Source of the DNA: Candidatus Iainarchaeum sp.
GTDB taxonomy: Archaea > Iainarchaeota > Iainarchaeia > Iainarchaeales > JAGHAR01
DNA: 10,988 nt
Assembly (NCBI GenBank): GCA_021161405.1
Contig: JAGHAR010000002.1
Location: 1 to 10,988, forward strand
Direction of reading: 5' to 3'
The position numbers and the translations under genes are program-made. The notes beneath the pieces are model-generated. The model ran no database searches. It had not been told where the DNA came from and saw only the letters and a program-made list of their open reading frames with translations. Shown piece after piece: positions 1-6,315 of the stretch (position 1 is its first letter; the number at the start of each line of letters is the position of its first letter).

Positions 1-1314
1 ATTCCAAAGTTAAAGAGATCGAGAAAATTAAAGGAATACAGGAAGAAGAAAATAACAGCCAAAGAGGAAGAAGAAATTCTTCAATATATAGAAAAAAGAG
101 TCGCAGAAGAGTTAAAAATTAATGAAACAAGAAAAATTAGGAAGATAAGCTTACTAATATTTGACGAATTATTCGGCCTCTTTGAGCTTGGGCAATTGTT
201 AAGGGATTCGGAATTAGAGGAGATTATGGTTAATTCCCCGCATAAAGAGGTTTTTGTATTCCACAGGAAGTTCGGAATGTGCAAAACAAACATTATTCTC
301 GGAGATAAATTACATAAAATAATAGAGAGAATTTCCCAGAACACAAAATTTGCAAATAGAAGCATTATAGATGTTAGGATGAACAACGGAAGCAGAGCGA
401 ACATAGCAAGCAGCAGAGTAGCCTGGAACGGCCCCTCTCTAACAATAAGAAAATTCCCAGAGGAGAGAATGAGCATAATAGATTTGATTGATAACGGAAC
501 ACTCAGCTATGAAGTAGCTGCCTTTCTGTGGTTAGCAGTAGAGGGCTTTGGTATATATCCTTTAAACATAATAATTGCGGGCAGCGCAAGTAGCGGAAAA
601 ACCACTCTGCTAAATTCTCTCTTGGCCTTTATTCCGTATTGGCAAAGAATTATCTCAATAGAGGACGTAAGGGAATTGGACCTCTCTTATAGGGAAAACT
701 ATGTAGCTTTGGAAGCAAGAGATTCCGTTCAGAGCAATAGGAAAGAAAAAACAGACATGCTTCTCGAGAACGCTATTAGAATGCGCCCGGATAGAATAAT
801 TGTTGGCGAGGTAAGACATGCTGAAGCAAAAACCCTTTTTACGGCAATGAACACTGGCCAGCAGGGAATTTTAGCTACAATACATGCTAACTCTTGTAAC
901 GATGCAGTGCTAAGATTAACAACAAGCCCTATGAATGTTCCAATGGAACTAATGAGATTGCTTGATATTGTTATCTTTCTGAAAAAGGAAAGGAAGGGAA
1001 TTGAAACAAAGAGGTTTGTAGAGGAGATTGTTGAATTCGACTACATGGCAGGAACCCTGTTAAGTGCTGAACTATTTAGCAGTGAGAATTCAAAGCTTAA
1101 TCTAGACACAAGCCATATTATAGAAGTTATTGCCAAAAATACCGGAAGAACAAAAAACGAAGTCAAAGAAGAGATAATGAAAAGAGCAAAAATACTGGAA
1201 TGGATGCACAAGAATAAAATAACAAATACAAGGGAAGTAACAACAATAATCCAGCACTATTATATAAATCCGAGAGAGATCGAGGAATTAGTCAACAAGC
1301 TTTACGCTGAATAG
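1..1314 (+). CDS. Type II/IV secretion system ATPase (CpaF/VirB11/FlaI-like), 5' partial
   Basis: The frame is open from base 1, so the N-terminus lies outside the window; 437 codons are visible. A charged N-terminal stretch (codons 1-45) leads into the N-terminal domain and then a RecA-like ATPase core. Walker A is GSASSGKTT (bases 580-606), the acidic Asp box is IISIEDVREL (about 649-678), Walker B lies in RPDRIIVGEV (784-813), and the His box is GQQGILATIHANS with His at 883-885. The family forms cytoplasmic hexamers that power assembly or retraction of type IV pili, archaella or Tad-like secretion systems. The roughly 100-residue C-terminal tail is typical of archaeal members. No TadC/FlaJ-type membrane partner is visible; downstream genes are on the other strand, so a partner could only lie upstream. 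The in-frame TTG at 196 is not a credible start because conserved N-domain sequence continues upstream of it. Pilus, archaellum or secretion role cannot be separated here. Confidence 0.93.
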   Translation: MPKLKRSRKLKEYRKKKITAKEEEEILQYIEKRVAEELKINETRKIRKISLLIFDELFGLFELGQLLRDSELEEIMVNSPHKEVFVFHRKFGMCKTNIILGDKLHKIIERISQNTKFANRSIIDVRMNNGSRANIASSRVAWNGPSLTIRKFPEERMSIIDLIDNGTLSYEVAAFLWLAVEGFGIYPLNIIIAGSASSGKTTLLNSLLAFIPYWQRIISIEDVRELDLSYRENYVALEARDSVQSNRKEKTDMLLENAIRMRPDRIIVGEVRHAEAKTLFTAMNTGQQGILATIHANSCNDAVLRLTTSPMNVPMELMRLLDIVIFLKKERKGIETKRFVEEIVEFDYMAGTLLSAELFSSENSKLNLDTSHIIEVIAKNTGRTKNEVKEEIMKRAKILEWMHKNKITNTREVTTIIQHYYINPREIEELVNKLYAE

Positions 1315-1830
1315 TTGTTTATACTCTGCTCCGCTACTCCTCAACTTTGATTCCATAAGCTCAAAACTTTTAACAGAAAATCTTTCTTCAAATTTTATTT
1401 TAGATAGCTCATCAACAATCTCCCTAAACCTCTTATAGTTAAGCGAGCGGTTCCTAGCTAAAGTTATATGCGGATGAAACCTATTGTCAAAAGGCAGATC
1501 TAAAACCTTACATAATTTTGAGTGCAGAGCAATTAGTTCGGAGCTTCCTTTTGTTATGCCAAGCCAAAGTACTCTACTAGAGAAGTGACCTATCTTTGAT
1601 ATTTTAACTTCAAATCTTGGAAAATTGAAATCGGCTAATTTGTCTCTTGCCTCTGCAATTGCTTCCTCCGGCCAATAGCCAAGAAAATAAAGAGTGATAT
1701 GAAGGTTTATCGCTTTCACTATATTCAATTCCTCTGGGAGTTTTTCGAGAAATGTTTCCAGTATCTTTTTCTTTAATTCAAGTGGGAGGTTAACCGCAAA
1801 AAACACCCTTTTGTTTTGCTTTTTAGGCAT
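1288..1830 (-). CDS. thpR: RNA 2',3'-cyclic phosphodiesterase (LigT/ThpR family)
   Basis: 180 residues, the normal length for the 2H phosphoesterase LigT/ThpR family. Both catalytic HxT motifs are present: HITL at residues 44-47 (in NLHITLYFLG) and HITL at 121-124 (in HPHITLARN). Family enzymes open 2',3'-cyclic phosphate ends of RNA, and some members join tRNA halves through 2'-5' bonds in vitro; the cellular substrate in archaea is unsettled. The N-terminus (RVFFAVNLP) matches the family start, and ATG at 1830 has an AATTTAAT box at -30 to -23 (1853-1860), so it probably has its own leaderless transcript although taw3 ends only 45 bases upstream. Its last 27 bases overlap the 3' end of the secretion ATPase gene on the other strand. 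Confidence 0.93.
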   Translation of the reverse strand: MPKKQNKRVFFAVNLPLELKKKILETFLEKLPEELNIVKAINLHITLYFLGYWPEEAIAEARDKLADFNFPRFEVKISKIGHFSSRVLWLGITKGSSELIALHSKLCKVLDLPFDNRFHPHITLARNRSLNYKRFREIVDELSKIKFEERFSVKSFELMESKLRSSGAEYKQLFSVKLVD

Positions 1831-1852
1831 AACACTTATATACTATGAAAAG

Positions 1853-1860
1853 ATTAAATT
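1853..1860 (-). promoter_or_regulatory. TATA-like box for thpR
   Basis: Read on the minus strand this is AATTTAAT at -30 to -23 from the thpR ATG, the distance expected for a leaderless archaeal transcript. It lies in the 45-base gap after the taw3 stop, so thpR may be transcribed both from here and by read-through. Inferred from position and composition only. Confidence 0.45.
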
Positions 1861-1875
1861 ATTGATCACAGCAAG

Positions 1876-2481
1876 TTATGGGCTCAGTTCTGAAATCAGA
1901 ATTCTCTCAAATTTTTTCAACCTCTCATAGTTCTTTTCCAGTTTTTTGTTTGCCTTTTGCAGAATAAATTTGATAAATCTATCATCTGCAAGAAGTTTTT
2001 TCCCTTTTTTAATTGGCAACGATAGGTATTGAGTGCCAACGAGCTCTATCATTATTTTTCCTAAGCCAAGATGCATAATTCCGCCTCTTTTGATTCCTGC
2101 CTTTTTTGCTATTTTGAGAATTTTTCTGGCGTTTTCTATTGTGTTTGTGCCGATATGCAGAATAAAAGGTTCCTGCTTAAACCACAGCTCGTTGTTGCAT
2201 TCCTTTGCAAGAGCTTCCTTAAGCTCAGAGAATTTAACCTTTCTGTGCCATTTCGCAACAAAGAAAGCTTCTTTCTTTTCTTCTCCCTTCGGCAAGCATA
2301 TTAAGAGAATTCTCCCAGCACATCCGCTGCTTGTAAAGAATTCTCTCTGTTTTGAAATGAATTTGCAGATCGGAATAAGCTGTCTATCAACAAGCCCCTT
2401 AGCTAAGGCTTCCTCAAATGTTTTCCTGTGCCTTTGCTTAACCATTGAAAACCGTAGTTGAGCATTGTTAGCGTTTTGCAT
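1876..2481 (-). CDS. taw3: tRNA wybutosine-synthesizing protein 3 (Taw3/TYW3)
   Basis: TYW3 family. Archaeal Taw3 is assigned the N4-methylation of the 7-aminocarboxypropyl-demethylwyosine intermediate at G37 of tRNA-Phe, using S-adenosylmethionine. Evidence is the family block SSGCAGRI (residues 51-58 of the chosen 201-residue product), followed by the WFKQEPFILHIGTNTIENA block and the repeated Gly/Ile-rich region around IKRGGIMHLGLGK and GTQYLSLPI. The C-terminal ~40 residues are Lys-rich and probably helical. I chose the ATG at 2481 because it begins 4 bases after the upstream phosphoesterase stop (2486-2488); a TTG at 2499 would add six residues and overlap that gene, and a later ATG at 2445 (MVKQRHRKTFEEAL) also fits the family. 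Tight spacing implies co-transcription with the phosphoesterase. Taw1 and Taw2 are not in the window. Confidence 0.9.
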   Translation of the reverse strand: MQNANNAQLRFSMVKQRHRKTFEEALAKGLVDRQLIPICKFISKQREFFTSSGCAGRILLICLPKGEEKKEAFFVAKWHRKVKFSELKEALAKECNNELWFKQEPFILHIGTNTIENARKILKIAKKAGIKRGGIMHLGLGKIMIELVGTQYLSLPIKKGKKLLADDRFIKFILQKANKKLEKNYERLKKFERILISELSP

Positions 2482-2485
2482 ATTC

Positions 2486-3145
2486 TCAACCGAATTCAAG
2501 AAATTTTATTGCAAGCACGTTTGCATTCTCATCCAATTCAATAAGAGCAAAGCGGCCTTCTTTAATCGCGGCAACATTTACACACATTACATTCTCTATA
2601 ACCTTGCTTCCTGTTGATTCGTGTACATGGCCAAATATATGAAGCTTTGGTTTTGTTTTCTTGATGAATTCTCTTATGGCTGTAGAACCTATGTTTGTTC
2701 CATTTGCGGTATAGTCAAGAACATTCTTTGGGGGAGAATGGCTTACGAAAATTTCAAGAGGAGTGCAGCTTTCAAGTGCACGCAGTTTATTGCTGAGTTC
2801 TTTTTCTGTAAAAATAACTTCGCCAACATCTCCAGCAGAGCCGCTAGCTCCAGCAATTCTGAATCCATCAAATTCTGTACATCTAAAATTTAGAGAACAA
2901 TTGAATTCCTCTAGGGCCTTTGCTACTTCCCATCTATCAGCATTCCCAACTACTGCAAACAATCTCTCCGATATAACTTTTATGGAGGAGAGAATCTGCA
3001 CTGCATCTTCATAGCTGCCATAATGAGTTAAATCCCCACAGACAAACAATGCGTCTGGCTGTATATTTTGCTCAGCCAAAAACTGCTTGAATTTTTCGAG
3101 CTTTGCAAGATCTCCGTGAATGTCCGAAACAGCAACCAAAAGCAT
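2486..3145 (-). CDS. Calcineurin-like metallophosphoesterase (Icc-related)
   Basis: 219 residues with all metal-binding motifs of the calcineurin-like phosphoesterase fold in order: DIH (8-10), GDLTHYG (37-43), GNAD (67-70), SHSPP with His136, and GHVH (172-175). The C-terminal pattern NIGSTAIREFI before GHVHES resembles the archaeal Icc-related predicted phosphoesterases (COG2129 type). A two-metal centre hydrolysing a phosphomonoester or phosphodiester is expected; the substrate cannot be told from sequence. GNAD replaces the more usual GNHD/GNHE, a substitution also seen as GNCD in relatives, so this is probably not a defect. ATG at 3145 starts the conserved N-terminal strand directly. First gene of a unit with taw3, divergent from the secreted protein across 52 bases. 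Confidence 0.9.
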   Translation of the reverse strand: MLLVAVSDIHGDLAKLEKFKQFLAEQNIQPDALFVCGDLTHYGSYEDAVQILSSIKVISERLFAVVGNADRWEVAKALEEFNCSLNFRCTEFDGFRIAGASGSAGDVGEVIFTEKELSNKLRALESCTPLEIFVSHSPPKNVLDYTANGTNIGSTAIREFIKKTKPKLHIFGHVHESTGSKVIENVMCVNVAAIKEGRFALIELDENANVLAIKFLEFG

Positions 3146-3167
3146 AATTAATTCGCTCTACAAAGGA

Positions 3168-3177
3168 TTTTTATTTA
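3168..3177. promoter_or_regulatory. Central AT box between two divergent starts
   Basis: TTTTTATTTA on the plus strand lies at -30 to -21 from the ATG at 3198. Its complement TAAATAAAAA lies at -32 to -23 from the opposite ATG at 3145. It is the only suitable TATA-like element in the 52-base gap, so it may serve both leaderless genes. Inferred from spacing. Confidence 0.5.
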
Positions 3178-3197
3178 ATTCCTTAAACCAATAGTAT

Positions 3198-3989
3198 ATG
3201 CCAAATATGCATAACACAATTTCGGTAATGCTGATATTTTCTCTTTTGCTTGTTAGTGTAAACGCTATTGCCATAATAGAGCCAATTGCTGTTAGCATAG
3301 AGAATAACCAGGAATTAATAATAGGAAACGCATCCCCGGGGCAAACTATAAAGTTTGTTATAGCAAGAATCTGTGAAGGAGTAGAGTATGAAAGCATCAA
3401 TGTTACAAATATTCCGGAAGATTGGCATTACAGCATAGAAAAAACAACAGAGTTTTTCTCGTTAACAATAACAATTCCAAGCAGCGTTAGCGAGAGAATG
3501 CAGAGAATAGGCATAGAATTGGAAGCAAAGCAGCCACTAAAACAAGAGAAGGGATTCATTATTATAAACATAAGAAAAAATCTGCTTGACTTTGCCGCAA
3601 GGGAATTAACAAAGGAAACAGCAGTAAATAAAGAGGCCTGCTATAAATTTACAGCAATAAACAATTCAATAGCAAACGAAGGAATTGGCTTTAGTACAAG
3701 TTTGCCTGCAAACTGGGTAAAACAGAGCAAAGCAATTGCTAAAAAAAATTCAGCAACAGATTTTAGTGTTTGCGTAATTCCAAGAGCCAGCGGCGTAACA
3801 AGATTTAAAATAAAGCTATTTGGTAAGGATTCTTTGGCTAGCAAAGAATTTGAATTGGTTGTAAAGGCAAAACCAGAATTTTGGGCAAAGATATTGATGC
3901 CTATCTATGCGATGCCGATAATGCTTCCAAGCATGATGCAGAGCTATCTGTTAAATGCTCTGGCTGTGGCTATTTTTAAATTCGCATAA
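3198..3989 (+). CDS. Secreted, membrane-anchored beta-rich protein of unknown function
   Basis: I do not recognise a specific family. The 263-residue product begins with a Sec-type signal peptide (hydrophobic core about residues 9-22, plausible cleavage near VNA-IA). About 205 residues of alternating beta-strand character follow, in what looks like two domains: ASPGQTIKFVIARICEG to about 125, then AARELTKETAVNKEACYKF to about 228. The pattern resembles the NEW3/Ig-like modules of archaeal surface proteins. A methionine-rich hydrophobic C-terminus (about 232-263) would act as a membrane anchor. Three N-glycosylation sequons (NAS, NVT, NNS) and three cysteines lie in the extracellular part. Leaderless ATG at 3198. 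Its last codons contain the elp3 promoter. A surface or cell-envelope role is inference from topology. Confidence 0.75.
   Translation: MPNMHNTISVMLIFSLLLVSVNAIAIIEPIAVSIENNQELIIGNASPGQTIKFVIARICEGVEYESINVTNIPEDWHYSIEKTTEFFSLTITIPSSVSERMQRIGIELEAKQPLKQEKGFIIINIRKNLLDFAARELTKETAVNKEACYKFTAINNSIANEGIGFSTSLPANWVKQSKAIAKKNSATDFSVCVIPRASGVTRFKIKLFGKDSLASKEFELVVKAKPEFWAKILMPIYAMPIMLPSMMQSYLLNALAVAIFKFA
3973..3980 (+). promoter_or_regulatory. TATA-like box for elp3, inside the preceding gene
   Basis: TTTTTAAA at -27 to -20 from the elp3 ATG at 4000, embedded in the final codons (Ile-Phe-Lys-Phe) of the secreted-protein gene. It supports the ATG at 4000 over the longer in-frame start at 3955, which lies upstream of this box. 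Confidence 0.5.
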
Positions 3990-3999
3990 AGCGATCTTC

Positions 4000-5565
4000 A
4001 TGAACAGCATAAAGAAATTCTCAATAGAGTTGGCAAAACGCATAAAGAAAGGGAAGATAACAAAAGAAACACTGAACAGGGCAAAGATAGCACTAGCTGA
4101 GAAATATTGTTTGGATAGATTACCAAGAAATTACGAAATAATCGCCAATCTTCCAGTTAAGCTTAGAAAGGACAAGGAAATTATTAGCGTATTGAAGGTA
4201 AAAAGAGCGAGAAGCAGCTCCGGAATTGTTGTAATTGCTGTGATGCCGAAGCCAAAGAAATGTCCTGGGAAATGCATATACTGTCCAACAAGTTTAGTAA
4301 AGCAGCAAACACCAAAGAGCTATACAGGCAGAGAACCAGCAACAATGCGAGCATTAAGCTTTAATTTTTCCGTTCTTAAGCAGGTAAAAGAAAGATTAAA
4401 GAGTTTAGAGTTGGAAGGCCATAGCACAGACAAAATAGAAATTATAGTAATGGGTGGAACCTTCTTTGCTACAGAGGCAAGCTATCAGAGAAGAGTAATG
4501 CTGCAAATATTCAACGCTGTTACAGGGAAGAGATTCTCCTCCATAGAAAAAGCAAAAAAATATGCAGAGCATTCCAAAAGGAGAATTACTGGCATAACAT
4601 TCGAAACAAGGCCTGATTTTGCAACAAAGAGAATTATCTCAAGGATGTTGTTCTTTGCTGCTACGAGATGCGAGCTAGGTGTGCAGAATCCAGACGATGA
4701 AATCTACAGAAAGGTAAATAGAGGGCACAGCGTAGAGGATGTAATAAAAGCAACTGCCTTGCTTAAAGATTCTGCCTTTAAAGTATGCTATCATATGATG
4801 CTTGGCCTACCAGGAAGCGATTTAGACAAGGATCTTGAAGCGTTTGAAAGAATCTTTAAGGAAGAGAAATTCAGGCCGGATATGCTAAAGATTTATCCTA
4901 CTCTCGTATTGCCGAAAACAAAGCTATACAGGTTGATGAAGGAAGGCAGATACAAGCCATTAACGCTTAATGAAACCATAGAGCTAATAATAAAAATAAA
5001 GAGAATTGTCCCGAGATATGTAAGGATTATGCGCATTCAGAGAGATATTCCATCTGGAATTGTTGCTGGGCCAATAGCAACAAACCTGAGGCAGATGGTT
5101 AAGGAAGAGCTCTCAAAGAGAGGTTTAGAATGCAACTGCATAAGATGTAGGGAAGCAGGCCTAAAGGATGTTGATTTCAAAAAGGCAAAGACAAAGCTGT
5201 TTATTGAGAGCTATAACGCAAGCAATGGCTTAGAGAAATTCTTAAGTATAGAAGACAGGAAGAGAAAAACATTATTCGCATATCTAAGGCTTAGATTCCC
5301 TGCAGAACCGTTCAGAAAGGAGATAGATAAAAACACAGCATTAATAAGAGAGGTCAGAGTCCTTGGAGAAGCTTTACCAATAGGAGAACACAGCAAAGCA
5401 ATACAGCACCGCGGCCTAGGAGCAATGCTTATAAACAAAGCAGAGGAATTAGCAGCAAATGAGAGGTATAACAAGATAATAGCAATCGCTGGCATAGGTG
5501 TAAGGGAGTATTTCAGGAAGCTTGGCTACAGAAAGATCGGAGAATATATGGGTAAAAAACTATAA
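4000..5565 (+). CDS. elp3: Elp3-family radical SAM tRNA U34 carboxymethyl synthase / acetyltransferase
   Basis: 521 residues, the usual length of archaeal Elp3. The radical SAM domain carries the 4Fe-4S cysteines C88, C92 and C95 (CPGKCIYCP), followed by PKSYTGREPATMRA, MGGTF, TFETRPD, ELGVQ and YHMMLGLPGS. A second cysteine group, C378, C380 and C383 (CNCIRC), sits before the GNAT domain. The GNAT domain ends with EHSKAIQHRGLGAML (acetyl-CoA loop QHRGLG) and GIGVREYFRKLGY. Elp3 uses S-adenosylmethionine and acetyl-CoA to install the cm5 group on wobble uridine of tRNAs; archaea have Elp3 without the other Elongator subunits. The 15 residues from the ATG at 3955 (MLWLWLFLN...) are rejected because they overlap the previous gene and lie upstream of the TATA-like box. 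The C-x3-C-x2-C spacing is shorter than in many Elp3 proteins. Confidence 0.95.
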   Translation: MNSIKKFSIELAKRIKKGKITKETLNRAKIALAEKYCLDRLPRNYEIIANLPVKLRKDKEIISVLKVKRARSSSGIVVIAVMPKPKKCPGKCIYCPTSLVKQQTPKSYTGREPATMRALSFNFSVLKQVKERLKSLELEGHSTDKIEIIVMGGTFFATEASYQRRVMLQIFNAVTGKRFSSIEKAKKYAEHSKRRITGITFETRPDFATKRIISRMLFFAATRCELGVQNPDDEIYRKVNRGHSVEDVIKATALLKDSAFKVCYHMMLGLPGSDLDKDLEAFERIFKEEKFRPDMLKIYPTLVLPKTKLYRLMKEGRYKPLTLNETIELIIKIKRIVPRYVRIMRIQRDIPSGIVAGPIATNLRQMVKEELSKRGLECNCIRCREAGLKDVDFKKAKTKLFIESYNASNGLEKFLSIEDRKRKTLFAYLRLRFPAEPFRKEIDKNTALIREVRVLGEALPIGEHSKAIQHRGLGAMLINKAEELAANERYNKIIAIAGIGVREYFRKLGYRKIGEYMGKKL

Positions 5566-5572
5566 CTAGCAA

Positions 5573-5580
5573 AATTTAAA
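5573..5580 (+). promoter_or_regulatory. TATA-like box for the winged-helix gene
   Basis: AATTTAAA at -31 to -24 from the ATG at 5604, just after the elp3 stop. From the other in-frame ATG (5586) it would be only 6-13 bases away, too close for a TATA box, so it decides the start. Confidence 0.45.
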
Positions 5581-5603
5581 AGAAGATGAAACTAATCTTA
5601 AGC

Positions 5604-5909
5604 ATGGAGAATTCAATAAATAGATTCAAGCTATTTCTAATGGAGCATCCAGAAGCAAAACCAATAGCAGAAGCAAAGGAATTAGTGAAAATTCTGGAAT
5701 TTATTAATAGAGCTGCATCTTCTTTTGAAACAATAAAGAGAAATGTGCAAATGGAAGAAGATGCTCTGCTACTCTCATTAGAGGCCCTAATTAAGGCGAA
5801 ACTAATAGAAAAGGAAAGCAGAGCAACAAAAATATTCTACTATACTACTAATCTTGGCAGAAAGTTTATTGAACTGTATAGGGAAGCAAAAAAGGAAATG
5901 CATGCATAG
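5604..5909 (+). CDS. Small winged helix-turn-helix protein, putative regulator
   Basis: 101 residues from the chosen ATG (an ATG at 5586 would add MKLILS). After a helical N-terminus the sequence reads as a winged helix: helix AKELVKILEFINR, helix SFETIKRNV, recognition-type helix EEDALLLSLEALIKAKLI, then a basic wing ESRATKIFYYTTNLG and a C-terminal helix GRKFIELYREAKKE. The TTNLGRKFIE wing end is typical of archaeal wHTH transcription factors. No ligand or metal site is evident (no cysteine), so the signal it senses is unknown. It stands between elp3 and the CARF-like gene, with its own predicted promoter. DNA binding is inferred from fold prediction by eye; a non-DNA-binding winged helix cannot be excluded. 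Confidence 0.65.
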   Translation: MENSINRFKLFLMEHPEAKPIAEAKELVKILEFINRAASSFETIKRNVQMEEDALLLSLEALIKAKLIEKESRATKIFYYTTNLGRKFIELYREAKKEMHA

Positions 5910-5936
5910 AAAAGAGTTTTAGGAGAGGGCAAGGTT

Positions 5937-5944
5937 TTTATATA
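5937..5944 (+). promoter_or_regulatory. TATA box for the CARF-like gene
   Basis: TTTATATA at -28 to -21 from the ATG at 5965, preceded by a T run. It is the closest match to the archaeal TATA consensus in the window and lies in the 55-base gap after the winged-helix gene. Confidence 0.6.
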
Positions 5945-5964
5945 GTAAGATATAGGTTTATACT

Positions 5965-6315
5965 ATGGGAGATGTGCTTTTAGCTACAGTTGGAGCAGGC
6001 AGAGGGAGCTGGGGGCATATCGCAAGATTAATTAATGAAAGACAATGGGAGAGAGTAATTTTAATAGGGACAGAATGGGTAAAGCAGAATTTCAAAGTAG
6101 ATAAGGAAGTGGAATGGCTTCTTGTTGCATCTCGCTCTGGTTTTGAAGGCCTGAAAACAGCAATACTCGAAAGAATTCCGGACAACGCAAATATATTTGT
6201 AAGTATTGCCTCTGGCACTGGCAGAGAGCATGCAGCTCTGCTTGCAGCTCTAAAGGAGAAACAAAAGGATTACAAGATAGTCCTCCTAACAAAAAATGGT
6301 ATAACAGAGATATAG
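5965..6315 (+). CDS. Small Rossmann-like protein resembling a lone CARF domain
   Basis: 116 residues; I do not recognise a named family with certainty. Visible features are an N-terminal strand and Gly-rich loop (VLLATVGAGRGSWGHIARLI), a second strand RVILIGTEWV, then ANIFVSIASGTGREHAALLAAL and a final strand YKIVLLTKNG. The strand/Gly-loop start and the late Ser-Gly-Thr-Gly-x-x-x-x-Ala-Leu helix resemble the ligand-binding CARF fold of CRISPR-associated Csa3/Csm6/Csx1 and ring nucleases, where the corresponding motif is a TGGTK-like loop. No effector nuclease, HTH or transmembrane part is fused, and there is no CRISPR array or cas gene in the window. The gene has its own TATA box and its TAG stop abuts the pelA stop on the other strand. 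A nucleotide-binding role is inference. Confidence 0.6.
   Translation: MGDVLLATVGAGRGSWGHIARLINERQWERVILIGTEWVKQNFKVDKEVEWLLVASRSGFEGLKTAILERIPDNANIFVSIASGTGREHAALLAALKEKQKDYKIVLLTKNGITEI

Noticed and set aside
81..476. Minus-strand ORF of 131 codons opposite the secretion ATPase gene
   Set aside because: It lies wholly antisense to conserved ATPase sequence and shows no recognisable domain; its hydrophobic look comes from reading Lys/Glu/Asn-rich codons in reverse.
2033..2461. Plus-strand ORFs opposite taw3 and the phosphoesterase
   Set aside because: Shadow frames over conserved genes, with no promoter and no family resemblance.
2942..2951. GNAD instead of GNHD/GNHE in the phosphoesterase, suspected inactivation
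   Set aside because: The metal-ligand Asn is kept, other motifs are intact, and relatives with GNCD are active, so loss of activity is not indicated.
3955..3999. Upstream ATG extension of elp3 (MLWLWLFLN...)
   Set aside because: It overlaps the previous gene, is out of character for Elp3 N-termini and lies upstream of the TATA-like box; ATG 4000 fits better.
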